The translations under genes and the position numbers were made by a program. DNA of 64,000 nucleotides from Actinomycetes bacterium (GTDB taxonomy: Bacteria > Actinomycetota > Actinomycetes > Actinomycetales > Dermatophilaceae), in contig JAKPEG010000001.1 of the NCBI GenBank assembly GCA_029552065.1, positions 41,168-105,167 on the forward strand, in the 5' to 3' direction. Under the pieces are notes generated by a model. That model saw nothing but the letters and a program-made list of their open reading frames with translations. It had not been told where the DNA came from and ran no database searches. Positions 53,740-62,836 of the stretch are shown one piece after another; position 1 is the stretch's first letter, and every line of letters begins with the position of its first letter.

Positions 53740-55221
53740 TCAGGCCTCGCCGAGTTTGGCCGCCGCGACGGCCGCGCTCGGATCGGTCTCCTTGGCGCCG
53801 TTGAAGAAGAGGTTGAGCACGACCGCGACGACGGCGGCGAGCAGGATGCCTGAGTCGAGCATCGGTTGGATGCTCGTGGGCATGAACTGCCACCAGCGCG
53901 GGGCGATGAGCGGGATGAGTCCGAAGCCGACCGCGACGGCGACGATGTAGAGATTGTGCCGCCGGGTCACGTAGTCCACCGTCGACAGGATGCGTATGCC
54001 GGTCGCGGCCACCATCCCGAACATCACGAGCCCGGCCCCGCCGAGGACGACCTGCGGGATCGACTCGACGAGCGAGGCCATCTTGGGGATCACCCCGAGC
54101 ACGAGCAGGATGACCGATCCGGCGACTGCGACGTAGCGGCTGCGGATGCCCGTTACGCCGACCAGCCCGACGTTCTGCGAGAAGCTCGTGTAGGGGAAGG
54201 TGTTGAAGATGCCACCGATGAGCGTCCCCAGCCCGTCGGTCCGCAGGCCGGCCGACAGATGGGGCTGATCGAGCTTCTTGCCGGTCATCTCCGAGAGCGC
54301 GAGGAACATGCCGGTCGACTCGATCATCACGACGATCATGACGATGGACATCGTGAGGATCATGACGAAGTCGAAGGTCGGAGCCCCGAAGGCGAACGGC
54401 GTGACCACCCGGAACCAGCTCGCGTTGCCGACCTTGTCGAAGTTCATCTGACCGAGCACCGTGGCCAGCACGCACCCGGCCACCAGGCCGAGGAGCACGG
54501 CGATGTTCTGGACGAAACCGTGGGTGAACTTCACGAGCAGGAGGATCACGACGAGCACGAAGAGCGCGATGCCCAGGCCGCCGAGGGCGGCATACGCCGG
54601 GTTGTTCACCATCGGCACCGACGTGATGGTCACCGGGCCGCCGCCCGCCGCCGCCTTGGCCGCGTCCACGGCCTTGACGAGGGCTGCGCTGTCGATGGTC
54701 TGTGCGGTCGAGGCAGCCCCGTTCGTGGCCCAGCCCACGCCGATCCGCATGAGGCTCACGCCGATCACCGTGATGATCGACCCGGTGACGATCGGCGGGA
54801 AGAAGCGCAACATCCGACTCACGACCGGCGCGATGAGCATGGCCACGATGCCGGCGCCGATGATGGCCCCGAAGATCGCCCGGGCCCCGTCGTTGCCGGA
54901 TTTCGTGTTCGCGAAAGCGACCATCGGGCTCACGGCGGCGAAGGTGACCCCCATCATCACCGGCAGCCGGACCCCGAACCAGCGGGTGACGCCGAAGGAT
55001 TGGACGAAGGTGGCGATCCCGCACGCGAAAAGGTCCGCGCTGATGAGCAGCGCCACCTGGTCGGAGCTGAGCTTGAGCGCCCGCCCCACGATGAGCGGGA
55101 CCGCGACGGCACCGGCATACATGACAAGGACGTGCTGAAGACCGAGGGCGACCAATCTGCCGGCGGGGAGAACCTCGTCCACCGGATCGACAGTGGGGGC
55201 GGCAGTGGCCGGGGATGCCAT
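53740..55221 (-). CDS. Xanthine/uric acid permease, NCS2 family
   Basis: A 493-residue nucleobase:cation symporter-2 with 14 predicted helices. LGLQHVLVMYAGAVAVPLIVG (the QH motif of TM1), the second-half TGSIITVIGVSLMRIGVGW, and the NCS2 signature QNVGLVGVTGIRSRYV fit the xanthine/uric acid branch. Proton-coupled uptake of xanthine or urate would feed the adjacent xdh and guaD genes. An Ala/Gly-rich hydrophilic insert of about 30 residues lies in the loop near residue 180. The ATG at 55221 was chosen; the frame upstream runs through the divergent xdhA gene. Confidence 0.92.
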   Translation of the reverse strand: MASPATAAPTVDPVDEVLPAGRLVALGLQHVLVMYAGAVAVPLIVGRALKLSSDQVALLISADLFACGIATFVQSFGVTRWFGVRLPVMMGVTFAAVSPMVAFANTKSGNDGARAIFGAIIGAGIVAMLIAPVVSRMLRFFPPIVTGSIITVIGVSLMRIGVGWATNGAASTAQTIDSAALVKAVDAAKAAAGGGPVTITSVPMVNNPAYAALGGLGIALFVLVVILLLVKFTHGFVQNIAVLLGLVAGCVLATVLGQMNFDKVGNASWFRVVTPFAFGAPTFDFVMILTMSIVMIVVMIESTGMFLALSEMTGKKLDQPHLSAGLRTDGLGTLIGGIFNTFPYTSFSQNVGLVGVTGIRSRYVAVAGSVILLVLGVIPKMASLVESIPQVVLGGAGLVMFGMVAATGIRILSTVDYVTRRHNLYIVAVAVGFGLIPLIAPRWWQFMPTSIQPMLDSGILLAAVVAVVLNLFFNGAKETDPSAAVAAAKLGEA

Positions 55222-55287
55222 GGAATCGACTCCTTGTGCGCAGGTGTCCGCAGGCGTCGTCCCGGGAGGAGAGCCGGGAACGTTCGC

Positions 55288-55339
55288 AGAATATTGCCCG
55301 GTGCGACCCGACGTCACGGGGGGCGCGGCGTGACGTCGG
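55288..55339. promoter_or_regulatory. Permease promoter overlapped by an inverted-repeat operator
   Basis: On the minus strand TGACGT (55311-55316), 17 bp, TATTCT (55288-55293) form a promoter for the permease. The -35 lies in the left arm of a perfect 11-bp inverted repeat CCGACGTCACG (55308-55318) / CGTGACGTCGG (55329-55339), whose half sites are about two helical turns apart. A repressor bound here would block the permease and may act on the divergent xdhA promoter. Confidence 0.6.
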
Positions 55340-55443
55340 ACTCCGTCGGTGGGGTGCCTCGTGGACGCACGCGCGGGTCCGTAGCATTGCCCCACGGGGC
55401 TGCGGCGGACGGGTCGCCGCAGCGCGGGAGCGAGGAGGCCCCC

Positions 55444-56907
55444 ATGACGGTGCCGTTCGCGACCGCCGACGTCGCCCGCACGGCGAGCGTCAACGGCAGG
55501 TCGCTCGCTCTCGGCTCGGCGGCGCCGCACGACAGCCTGCTCGACTGGCTCCGTTCCCAGGGCCTCACGGGGGCCAAGGAGGGCTGCGCCGAGGGCGAAT
55601 GCGGAGCCTGTGCCGTGCTCGTCGCACGGCCGCGCGCCGACGGTGCCGAGGGCAGCCAGTGGGTGGCTCTCAACGCCTGCCTCGCGCCCGCCCACGCCTT
55701 CGCCGGACAGGAGATCGTCACGACCGAAGGGCTCGGCACCCCCACCGACCTGCATCCGGTCCAGGCCGCGATGGCCGCCGACGGTGGCTCCCAATGTGGT
55801 TACTGCACACCGGGATTCGTCTGCAGCATGGCCGCGGAATACTACCGGCCCGGCCGGGGAGCGACCCCCGCCGAGGCTGCCCCCGACGCCCAGGCAGGCG
55901 AGCACGACGAGCACGCCCTGAGCGGGAACCTATGTCGGTGCACCGGCTATCGGCCCATCCTCGAAGCGATGGCGGCAGTGGGCTCACCCGCCGACGCCGA
56001 CCCGTTCGTGGCCCGGGGCGCGCAACCGCCACCCACGGCCATCGCCGTCGACGTCCAGGCAGCCGGGCAGCGCTTCGTGCGCCCGGCCTCGCTCGACGAG
56101 GCGCTCGCCCTCCTCTCCGAGCACCCGGACGCCGTCCCGGTCGCCGGGGCGACCGACCTCGGCGTGCAGGTCAACCTCGCGTTCTCCCGCCCTCCCCTGC
56201 TCGTGGCCCTCGACCGGCTCGCCGAACTGCGCACCCTGCAGGTGGGTGACACCGAACTCGTTCTCGGTGCCGGGCTCACCCTCACCGAGATCGAGCAGCG
56301 CACCGCCGGACGCATCCCGCTGCTCGACTTGCTGTGGCCGCAGTTCGCCTCGCGACTCATCCGCAACGCCGCCACCCTCGGGGGCAATCTGGGCACCGCC
56401 TCGCCGATCGGCGACTCCGCACCCGCCCTGCTCGCCCTCGACGCCGTCCTCGTGCTCGCCAGCTCCCACGGCACCCGCGAGGTCGCGCTCACCGACTACT
56501 TCACCGGCTACCGCCGCACCGTCCGCCGGCCCGACGAACTCATCGCGGCCGTCCGCATCCCCGTGCCCGCCCCGGGCGTCGCAGCCTTCCACAAGATCGC
56601 CAAGCGCCGCCTCGACGACATCTCCGGGGTCGCGGTCGCCTTCCGGCTCGACCTCGTCGACGGCGTCGTCACGGGCGCGGGCATCGGCCTCGGCGGCGTG
56701 GCCGCCACGCCGATCCGCGCACGCGCGACCGAGGCCGCCCTCGTCGGCCGCCCGTGGAACGAGCGGACGGCGGCCGAGGCCGGCGCGGTCCTGGCCACCG
56801 AGGGGACCCCGATGAGTGACCAACGGGCCAGCGCGGCATACCGTGCGGCGGTCCTGGCCACCGCCCTGCCGCGCCTGCACCACGAGAGCACCGAGGGCCG
56901 GTCATGA
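55444..56907 (+). CDS. xdhA: Xanthine dehydrogenase small subunit (2Fe-2S and FAD)
   Basis: A 487-residue subunit. The plant-ferredoxin 2Fe-2S domain has CAEGECGACAVL (residues about 40-52) plus a further Cys near 80; the second 2Fe-2S domain has CGYCTPGFVCSMAAEYY and LCRCTGYRPI (about residue 165). The FAD-binding domain (from about 210) has VAGATDLGVQVN and NAATLGGNLGTASPIGDSAP. A strong GAGGAGG precedes the ATG. It passes electrons from the molybdenum centre of XdhB to FAD and NAD. The frame seen upstream of 55444 is an antisense reading of the permease gene. Confidence 0.95.
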   Translation: MTVPFATADVARTASVNGRSLALGSAAPHDSLLDWLRSQGLTGAKEGCAEGECGACAVLVARPRADGAEGSQWVALNACLAPAHAFAGQEIVTTEGLGTPTDLHPVQAAMAADGGSQCGYCTPGFVCSMAAEYYRPGRGATPAEAAPDAQAGEHDEHALSGNLCRCTGYRPILEAMAAVGSPADADPFVARGAQPPPTAIAVDVQAAGQRFVRPASLDEALALLSEHPDAVPVAGATDLGVQVNLAFSRPPLLVALDRLAELRTLQVGDTELVLGAGLTLTEIEQRTAGRIPLLDLLWPQFASRLIRNAATLGGNLGTASPIGDSAPALLALDAVLVLASSHGTREVALTDYFTGYRRTVRRPDELIAAVRIPVPAPGVAAFHKIAKRRLDDISGVAVAFRLDLVDGVVTGAGIGLGGVAATPIRARATEAALVGRPWNERTAAEAGAVLATEGTPMSDQRASAAYRAAVLATALPRLHHESTEGRS

Positions 56908-59291
56908 CCGCCCTCGCCGAGCGCCCCGAAGGCGCGGTCGTCGGCCTGAGCGTCGCCCACGAGTCCGCGGTCGCACACGTGACCGGACGGGCGCTCTACA
57001 CCGACGACCTCGCCGGTCGCTTCCCCGGTCTCCTGCATGCGTGGCCGGTCCAGTCGCCGCACGCCCACGCCCGGGTCCTGCGGGTCGACGCCACCGCCGC
57101 GCTCGCCCTTCCCGGGGTCACGCGTGTGCTGTGCGCCCAGGACGTGCCCGGCGTCGCCGACTCGGGCATCAAGGGCGACGAGCCGCTCTTCCCCACCGAG
57201 GTGATGTTCCACGGCCACGCGGTGACCTGGGTCCTCGCCGAGACCCTCGAGGCCGCGCGCCACGGGGCGGCCGCGGTGCAGGTCGACTACGAGCCGCTAC
57301 CCGCCCTCGTGAGCATCGCCGACGCGATCGCCGCCGAGTCCTTCCAGGGCGGTCAACGCACCGTCGAGCGCGGCTCGGTCGAGCAGGGCCTTGCCGCGGC
57401 GACGACCGTCCTCACCGGCGAGACGCTCATGTCCGGCCAGGAGCACTTCTACCTCGAGACCCACGCGTCGATCGCCTTCGTCGACGAGTCCGGTCAGGTG
57501 TTCGTCCACAGCAGCACCCAGCACCCGACCGAGACGCAGGAGATCGTCGCCCACGTCCTCGCCCTCCCCTCGCACGCCGTCACCGTCCAGTGCCTGCGGA
57601 TGGGGGGCGGTTTCGGGGGCAAGGAGATGCAACCCCACGGGTATGCCGCGATCGCGGCCCTCGGTGCGACGGTCACCGGCCGTCCGGTGCGAGTCCGGCT
57701 CAACCGGGCGCTCGATCTCACGATGTCCGGCAAACGGCATGGCTACCACGCGACGTGGCGCGCCGGCTTCGACCCCGACGGACACCTACTCGCCCTCGAG
57801 GCCACCCTCACCGCCGACGGCGGCTGGAGCCTCGACCTGTCCGAGCCGGTCCTGGCCCGGGCCCTCTGCCACATCGACAACGCCTACTGGATCCCCGGCA
57901 TCCGCGTCCACGGCCGGATCGCCCGCACGCACAAGACCTCGCAGACCGCCTTCCGGGGCTTCGGCGGGCCGCAGGGGATGCTCGTCGTGGAGGACGTCCT
58001 CGGCCGGGCCGCGCCCGTGTTGGGGATCGACCCGGTCGAGTTGCGCGCCCGCAACTTCTACTCCCCCGGTCAGGACACTCCCTACGGCCAGCCGGTCCGG
58101 CAGGCCGAGCGGATGCCCCGCGTGTGGTCGCAGCTGCTCGACTCGGCCGACGTCGTCGCCCGCCGGGCGGAGATCGCACGCTGGAACGCGACCCACCGGC
58201 ATACCAAGCGGGCCTTGGCCGTCACCCCGGTGAAGTTCGGGATCTCGTTCAACCTCACGGCCTTCAACCAGGCCGGCGCCCTCGCGCTGGTCTACAAGGA
58301 CGGCTCGGTCCTGGTCACCCACGGCGGCACCGAGATGGGCCAGGGCCTGCACACGAAGGTCGCCCAGGTCGCCGCCACCGCGCTCGGCGTGCCGCTTTCG
58401 GCCATCCGCGTCGCGCCTACGCGCACCGACAAGGTCCCCAACACCTCGGCGACCGCGGCCAGCTCCGGTGCCGATCTCAACGGCGCGGCGACCAAGGACG
58501 CCTGCGAACAGATCCGCGGCCGCCTCGTCGACCTGGCCGCGAAGCTGCTCGGCACGACTCCCGAGGCGGTGCGGATCGTCGACGGCGTCGTCTCGACCCG
58601 GGCAGCCACGTCGTCCCCGATGACCTGGAAGGAGCTTGTCGGCGCGGCATACTTCGCGCGGATCTCGTTGTCCGCCATGGGTTTCTATCGCACCGAGGGA
58701 CTCCACTGGGACCCGGTCGCGGTGCGCGGCCAACCCTTCAAGTACTTCGTCTATGCCGCAGCGGCCACCGAGGTCGAGGTCGAGGACTTCACCGGCTCCT
58801 CCCGTATGCGCCGGGTCGACATCGTCTACGACGTGGGCGACTCGCTCTCCCCGCTCATCGACCTCGGCCAGATCGAGGGTGGCTTCGTCCAGGGAGCCGG
58901 GTGGATGACGATCGAGGACCTGCGCTGGGACGAGAGCGACGGTCCTGGGCGTGGGCGGCTTGTCACACCGTCGGCGAGCACCTACAAGCTCCCGAGTGTC
59001 GGCGAGCTTCCTGCGGTGATCAACGTGTCGCTCCTGCACGACGCCACCGAGGACGGTGCCGTCTATGGGAGCAAGGCGGTCGGCGAGCCGCCGCTCATGC
59101 TCGCGATGTCTGTCCGCGAAGCCATCCGCGAGGCGGTGGCCGCCTTCGGACCGGGGACGGCCGGCGTCGAACTCGGTCTCCCCGCAACGCCGGAGGCCGT
59201 CTTCTGGGCCATCGAGGCGGTGCGGGCCCGCGGTGATCGCCTCGAAGGCGCCGCAGCAGCGCCCCCGCCCGCGACCTCGGCGGGGCGATAG
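56904..59291 (+). CDS. xdhB: Xanthine dehydrogenase large subunit (molybdopterin)
   Basis: A 795-residue molybdenum-cofactor subunit that hydroxylates hypoxanthine and xanthine. HVTGRALYTDDLAG starts the aldehyde oxidase/xanthine dehydrogenase a/b hammerhead domain. The Mo-binding domain shows QCLRMGGGFGGKE, KTSQTAFRGFGGPQG (with the substrate Arg) and GGTEMGQGLHTK. The catalytic glutamate lies in YGSKAVGEPPLML. The ATG overlaps the xdhA stop as ATGA. Together with XdhA and XdhC it forms the purine-oxidation part of the cluster. Confidence 0.96.
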   Translation: MTALAERPEGAVVGLSVAHESAVAHVTGRALYTDDLAGRFPGLLHAWPVQSPHAHARVLRVDATAALALPGVTRVLCAQDVPGVADSGIKGDEPLFPTEVMFHGHAVTWVLAETLEAARHGAAAVQVDYEPLPALVSIADAIAAESFQGGQRTVERGSVEQGLAAATTVLTGETLMSGQEHFYLETHASIAFVDESGQVFVHSSTQHPTETQEIVAHVLALPSHAVTVQCLRMGGGFGGKEMQPHGYAAIAALGATVTGRPVRVRLNRALDLTMSGKRHGYHATWRAGFDPDGHLLALEATLTADGGWSLDLSEPVLARALCHIDNAYWIPGIRVHGRIARTHKTSQTAFRGFGGPQGMLVVEDVLGRAAPVLGIDPVELRARNFYSPGQDTPYGQPVRQAERMPRVWSQLLDSADVVARRAEIARWNATHRHTKRALAVTPVKFGISFNLTAFNQAGALALVYKDGSVLVTHGGTEMGQGLHTKVAQVAATALGVPLSAIRVAPTRTDKVPNTSATAASSGADLNGAATKDACEQIRGRLVDLAAKLLGTTPEAVRIVDGVVSTRAATSSPMTWKELVGAAYFARISLSAMGFYRTEGLHWDPVAVRGQPFKYFVYAAAATEVEVEDFTGSSRMRRVDIVYDVGDSLSPLIDLGQIEGGFVQGAGWMTIEDLRWDESDGPGRGRLVTPSASTYKLPSVGELPAVINVSLLHDATEDGAVYGSKAVGEPPLMLAMSVREAIREAVAAFGPGTAGVELGLPATPEAVFWAIEAVRARGDRLEGAAAAPPPATSAGR

Positions 59292-59294
59292 GCC

Positions 59295-60151
59295 GTGAAC
59301 TGGCTCGATGCCGCGACCAGGCTCCGGGAGCAACGACGACCCGGCATCCTCGTCACGCTCGTCGACGTGCGCGGGCACGCGCCGCGTGCGGCTGGCGCCA
59401 AGATGGTCGTCGCCGCAACCGAGGCCTGGGGCACCATCGGGGGCGGCAATCTCGAGGCGACCGCGATCTCCCGCGCCCGCGACCTGCTCGCCGACGGGGC
59501 CTTCACGCCGACGATGATCCATCAGGACCTCACCGAGCACGCCGCGGGCGAGTTCGGGCGCCAGTGTTGTGGTGGCAGCAGCACCGTCCTGCTCGAACCG
59601 TTGCCGGTGCCCGCGAGCGTCGCGATCTTCGGGATGGGTCACGTCGGCCGCGAGCTCGCGCGGCTGCTGTCCCGGCACGACCTCGACCTGCATCTCGTCG
59701 ACGGCGGCCCGGTTTCGCCGTACCCTCCGCCCTGCCTGCGCTCGACGACGCGCTCGCGCACATCCGATGGCACGAGGGGCCCTGGCCCGATCCCGTCCTC
59801 GCCCACCTGCCCGGCGGCACCCACGTCCTGGTGATGACCCACGACCACGCCGAGGACGCGGCCCTCTGTGACGCGGCCCTCCGGGCGCCGGTGCGGTCGA
59901 GACCCGCTTCGGTCGGGCTCATCGGCTCGCGGGCCAAGTGGCGCCGGATCGAGAAAGCCTTGCGCGAGCTCGGACATCCGCCGGAGTCGACCGCGCGCAT
60001 CACCTGCCCGATCGGCGACCCGGGCGTCCCCGGCAAGGATCCGGCCTCGATCGCCCTGTCCGTCGCGGTCGACCTGCTCCGGCGGATCGCCGAGCCGCCG
60101 ACGGTGCCCGATCCGAGGGGACTGCCCCTGCGGCACGGTGACCGCCCGTGA
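59295..60151 (+). pseudogene. xdhC: xdhC, molybdenum-cofactor insertion chaperone, with a frameshift
   Basis: XdhC inserts sulfurated molybdenum cofactor into xanthine dehydrogenase. The N-terminal half reads in one frame (LVTLVDVRGHAPRAAGAKM, GTIGGGNLEA, CCGGSSTVLLE, VAIFGMGHVGRELARLL). The C-terminal half, ALPALDDALAHIRWHEGP, TMTHDHAEDA-like VMTHDHAEDAALCDAAL and VGLIGSRAKWRRI, reads in another. The break is at about 59700-59712 (GACGGCGGCCC). One extra C there would restore HLVDGRPGFAVP. It may be a real lesion, a phase-variable tract or a base-calling error. The reading starts at GTG 59295, 4 bp after xdhB, and the second half overlaps guaD as GTGA, so the operon layout is intact. Confidence 0.85.
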
Positions 60152-61428
60152 CGCTCGTCCGGGGCCACCTCGTCGACGTGCCCGAGGATCCGTTCGCCGG
60201 GGGCAGCCTGCGCAGCCACGTCGACGGCGCCCTGCTCGTGCGCGACGGCGTCATCCAGGCGCGTGGAGCCGCCGCCGAACTCGCGACCGCCCATCCCGAC
60301 GAACCTGTCCTCGACCTGCGGGGCGGACTCGTGCTGCCCGGGCTCGTCGACACCCACGTCCACTATCCGCAGGTCCGGATCGTCGGTGGCCTGGGCCGCC
60401 AGCTGCTCGAATGGCTCGACGAACGCGCCCTGCCCGAGGAGATGCGTCTGGCCGACCGGACCTATGCCCGCGCGGTGGCTGAGGAATTCGTCACGAGCCT
60501 CGTGTCGGCCGGCACGACGACGGCGCTCGTCTTCGGGGCACACTTCCCGGACGCGGTCGACGAGCTGTTCGCCGCGACCCACGACGCCGGGCTGCGCGTC
60601 GCCGCAGGGCTCGTCGTGAGTGACCGGTTCCTCCCTGCGCCGCTGCTCACGACCCCCGAGCGGGCGCTCGCCGAGGGGCTGCGCCTGGCCGAACAGTGGC
60701 ACGGGGTCGGTCGACTGCGGTATGCCGTCACCCCGCGCTTCTCGCTCTCCTGCACCGACACCATGCTCGCCTCGTGCGCCGAACTCCTCACGGCCGTCCC
60801 CGGCGCCCTGTTCACCTCGCATGTGAACGAGAACCCCGCCGAGGTGAGCCGGGTGCGCGACCTGTTCGGCACGGCATACGTCGACAGCTACGACCGGCAC
60901 GGGCTGCTCGGACCGCTGTCCGTGCTCGCGCACGACGTCCACGTCGGCGACGACGAGCTCGCCGTCCTCGCCCGCCGCGGCACCGGCATCGCCCACTGCC
61001 CCACGAGCAACACCGCGCTCGCGAGCGGGGCTTTCCCCTTGCGTCGACATCTCGCGGCGGGGGTGCGGGTCGCCCTCGGCACCGACGTGGGCGCGGGGAT
61101 GAGCTTCAGCATCCTGCGTGAGGGTCTGCACGCCTACCTCGTCCAGCGCGGGCTCGGCGAGCGGGGGCAGCCGTTGGGCGCCGCCGAACTGCTCTACCTC
61201 GCCACGACGGCCGGCGCCCGCATCCTCGGCCTGCCGCAGGTGGGTCATCTGTCGGTCGGGCAGCGGTTCGACGCGGTGTGGGTGCGCCCCGCCCCCGGCA
61301 GTCCGCTGGCCCTCTCCCTGCCGTATGCCGTCGACAACGCCGACGCAGTCGCCCGCACCTTCGCCCTCGCCGGCCACGGCGACCTCGCCGGCGTCTGGAT
61401 CGACGGCTCCCCCCTCTCCCGCAAGTAA
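60148..61428 (+). CDS. guaD: Guanine deaminase
   Basis: A 426-residue amidohydrolase that turns guanine into xanthine, feeding Xdh. LVLPGLVDTHVHYPQ holds the metal-binding HxH, TSHVNENPAEV another histidine, HCPTSNTALASGAFPLRR the substrate-binding block typical of guanine deaminases and GTDVGAGMSFS the final aspartate. GTG start, coupled to xdhC by GTGA. After the stop codon lie two imperfect 26-bp direct repeats. Confidence 0.94.
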   Translation: MTLVRGHLVDVPEDPFAGGSLRSHVDGALLVRDGVIQARGAAAELATAHPDEPVLDLRGGLVLPGLVDTHVHYPQVRIVGGLGRQLLEWLDERALPEEMRLADRTYARAVAEEFVTSLVSAGTTTALVFGAHFPDAVDELFAATHDAGLRVAAGLVVSDRFLPAPLLTTPERALAEGLRLAEQWHGVGRLRYAVTPRFSLSCTDTMLASCAELLTAVPGALFTSHVNENPAEVSRVRDLFGTAYVDSYDRHGLLGPLSVLAHDVHVGDDELAVLARRGTGIAHCPTSNTALASGAFPLRRHLAAGVRVALGTDVGAGMSFSILREGLHAYLVQRGLGERGQPLGAAELLYLATTAGARILGLPQVGHLSVGQRFDAVWVRPAPGSPLALSLPYAVDNADAVARTFALAGHGDLAGVWIDGSPLSRK

Positions 61429-61501
61429 GCGCTTGCATGTTGCCGAATTCAGCCCAAACGGCCCAGACGGCGTCGAGTAAGCGCTCGAGTGTTGCCGATT
61501 T
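61424..61501. repeat. Direct repeat of the guaD stop-codon region
   Basis: Copies at 61424-61449 and 61476-61501 match at 22 of 26 bases (AGTAAGCGCT then TGTTGCCGA). The first copy includes the guaD stop codon. The core AAGCGCTT is palindromic and like the half-sites of the LacI-type box at 47160. No gene occupies the 139-bp gap between guaD and the convergent PLP gene. Confidence 0.8.
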
Positions 61502-61517
61502 GACGGTGGGTCTCGGT

Positions 61518-61579
61518 GCACCCTCGCTCGCGCTGGACGCACCCTCGCTCGCGCTGGACGCACCTCGCTAGCGCTGGAC
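61518..61579. repeat. Three tandem 21-bp repeats at the 3' end of the PLP gene
   Basis: Units at 61518-61538, 61539-61559 and 61560-61579 (the last one base shorter). The third unit contains the final codons and TAG stop of the minus-strand PLP gene, so the array looks like duplicated copies of the gene's own 3' end (minus strand GTCCAGCGCGAGCGAGG). Confidence 0.85.
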
Positions 61580-62836
61580 CCCGGAGAAGAGCACCACGAC
61601 GGGCTCGTCCGCGCGCGCGGTCCCGAAACGGGCCTCCGCCACGAGCGCAGCCAAGCCGGCACTCCCGGTCGGACTCACCCGGGCGCCGACCTCCACCGTC
61701 ATCTCGTATGCTGCCACGACGTCCTGCTCGGCCACGACGATCGGCCGCCCGCCACTCGCACGCATGACCCCGACGTCGGCCTGCCAGTCGTAGGTCTCGT
61801 CGTCGAGGATCCCGTCGGCGAGCGAGTGCGGGTCCTCCCACGGCGTCATGAGTTCGCCCCAGTGCGCCCCGAGGTCCTGCGTCGCCATCCCGCCGGCTCG
61901 CGCCCACGCCCGGGCCAGCGGGGCCCCGCCCGCGGTCTGCACCGTGTCCAGCCGGTATGCCGTGCCCAGCCCCCACCCGACGCACGCCGCCAAGGCGCCG
62001 CCTCCGACCTGGACGAGCACCCGTGCGGGTGCCTCGACCGCCTCCGCGATCTCCCACCCGAGGGTGCGTCCGCCGTCGAGGCACAGCCCGTTCTCCGGGC
62101 CCTGGACGCTGAACGGGATCGCGCCCGCCTGCACCGCCGCGCGGAAGGCGAGCACGGCCGGGTCACCCGGCGGCAGGTCCGGGGACCGCGGGCACCGGTT
62201 CACCTGGGCGCCGAGCCCGTCGAGCAACGCGGCGACGGAGTCGCTCACCGTGTCGGGGACGAAGACCTGCAGCGGCCAGCCGGCCCGCTGGGCGAGGGTC
62301 GCCGCCGCGATGGCCGCGTTGCCGCACGAGGCGATCGCCAGCGGCGGCCGCGGCCCCGGGGCCAGGCCCACAGCCTCGGCCGCGCGCAGGTGCAGCAGGA
62401 TGCCGACCAGATGGCGGGCCTTGTGGCTGCCGCCGACATTGCCGGTCTCGTCCTTCACCCACACCTGGGCACCGACCCGAAGACTGACCTCGTCGTGTGG
62501 ACCGCCCGGCGTCACGTGGAAGCCGTCGGCCACCTCGCGGGTGAGCGCGATGCAGTCGTCCTCGCTCATCCCGTGGGATCGCGCGAACGCCCACCAGGCA
62601 AGGGAACGCCCATAGGAGACAAAGGGATTCGGGTCCTCGATGGGCTTCGGGTCTGGCCCCACGACGACCGGGTGGAGCACGTGGTGGGAGTCGCCGAGCG
62701 TCGCCGCGGGACACCGGAAGGGGTGCACGGCCTCGATCGTCACCTCGGTCGCACACGTGGCACACCGGTATGCCGCGACCGTGCCGCGGCGCGGCATACC
62801 TCCGGCAAGGCCGCCGAGCTCAAAGCGGGCCGTCAC
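61568..62836 (-). CDS. PLP-dependent fold-type II enzyme, threonine synthase-like
   Basis: A 422-residue PLP enzyme. Near the N terminus [18 protein letters not shown] resembles a zinc-ribbon-like start of some threonine synthases (C-x-x-C...C). The PLP lysine is in [16 protein letters not shown] and the phosphate loop in [36 protein letters not shown] and the C-terminal [15 protein letters not shown] are also fold-II motifs. Substrate not certain: threonine synthase, diaminopropionate lyase or cysteine-synthase relatives are all possible. The GTG start overlaps the stop of the next gene (GTGA), so the two PLP enzymes are made together. Confidence 0.8.
   Translation of the reverse strand: MTARFELGGLAGGMPRRGTVAAYRCATCATEVTIEAVHPFRCPAATLGDSHHVLHPVVVGPDPKPIEDPNPFVSYGRSLAWWAFARSHGMSEDDCIALTREVADGFHVTPGGPHDEVSLRVGAQVWVKDETGNVGGSHKARHLVGILLHLRAAEAVGLAPGPRPPLAIASCGNAAIAAATLAQRAGWPLQVFVPDTVSDSVAALLDGLGAQVNRCPRSPDLPPGDPAVLAFRAAVQAGAIPFSVQGPENGLCLDGGRTLGWEIAEAVEAPARVLVQVGGGALAACVGWGLGTAYRLDTVQTAGGAPLARAWARAGGMATQDLGAHWGELMTPWEDPHSLADGILDDETYDWQADVGVMRASGGRPIVVAEQDVVAAYEMTVEVGARVSPTGSAGLAALVAEARFGTARADEPVVVLFSGVQR

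Noticed and set aside
53866-55443. Long plus-strand frame continuing upstream of xdhA
   Set aside because: Asp/His/Arg-rich antisense reading of the permease gene; xdhA starts at the ATG 55444 after a good ribosome site.
59695-59715. Programmed frameshifting in xdhC
   Set aside because: The site lacks an X-XXY-YYZ slippery heptamer and an obvious downstream pseudoknot; a one-base deletion explains it better.
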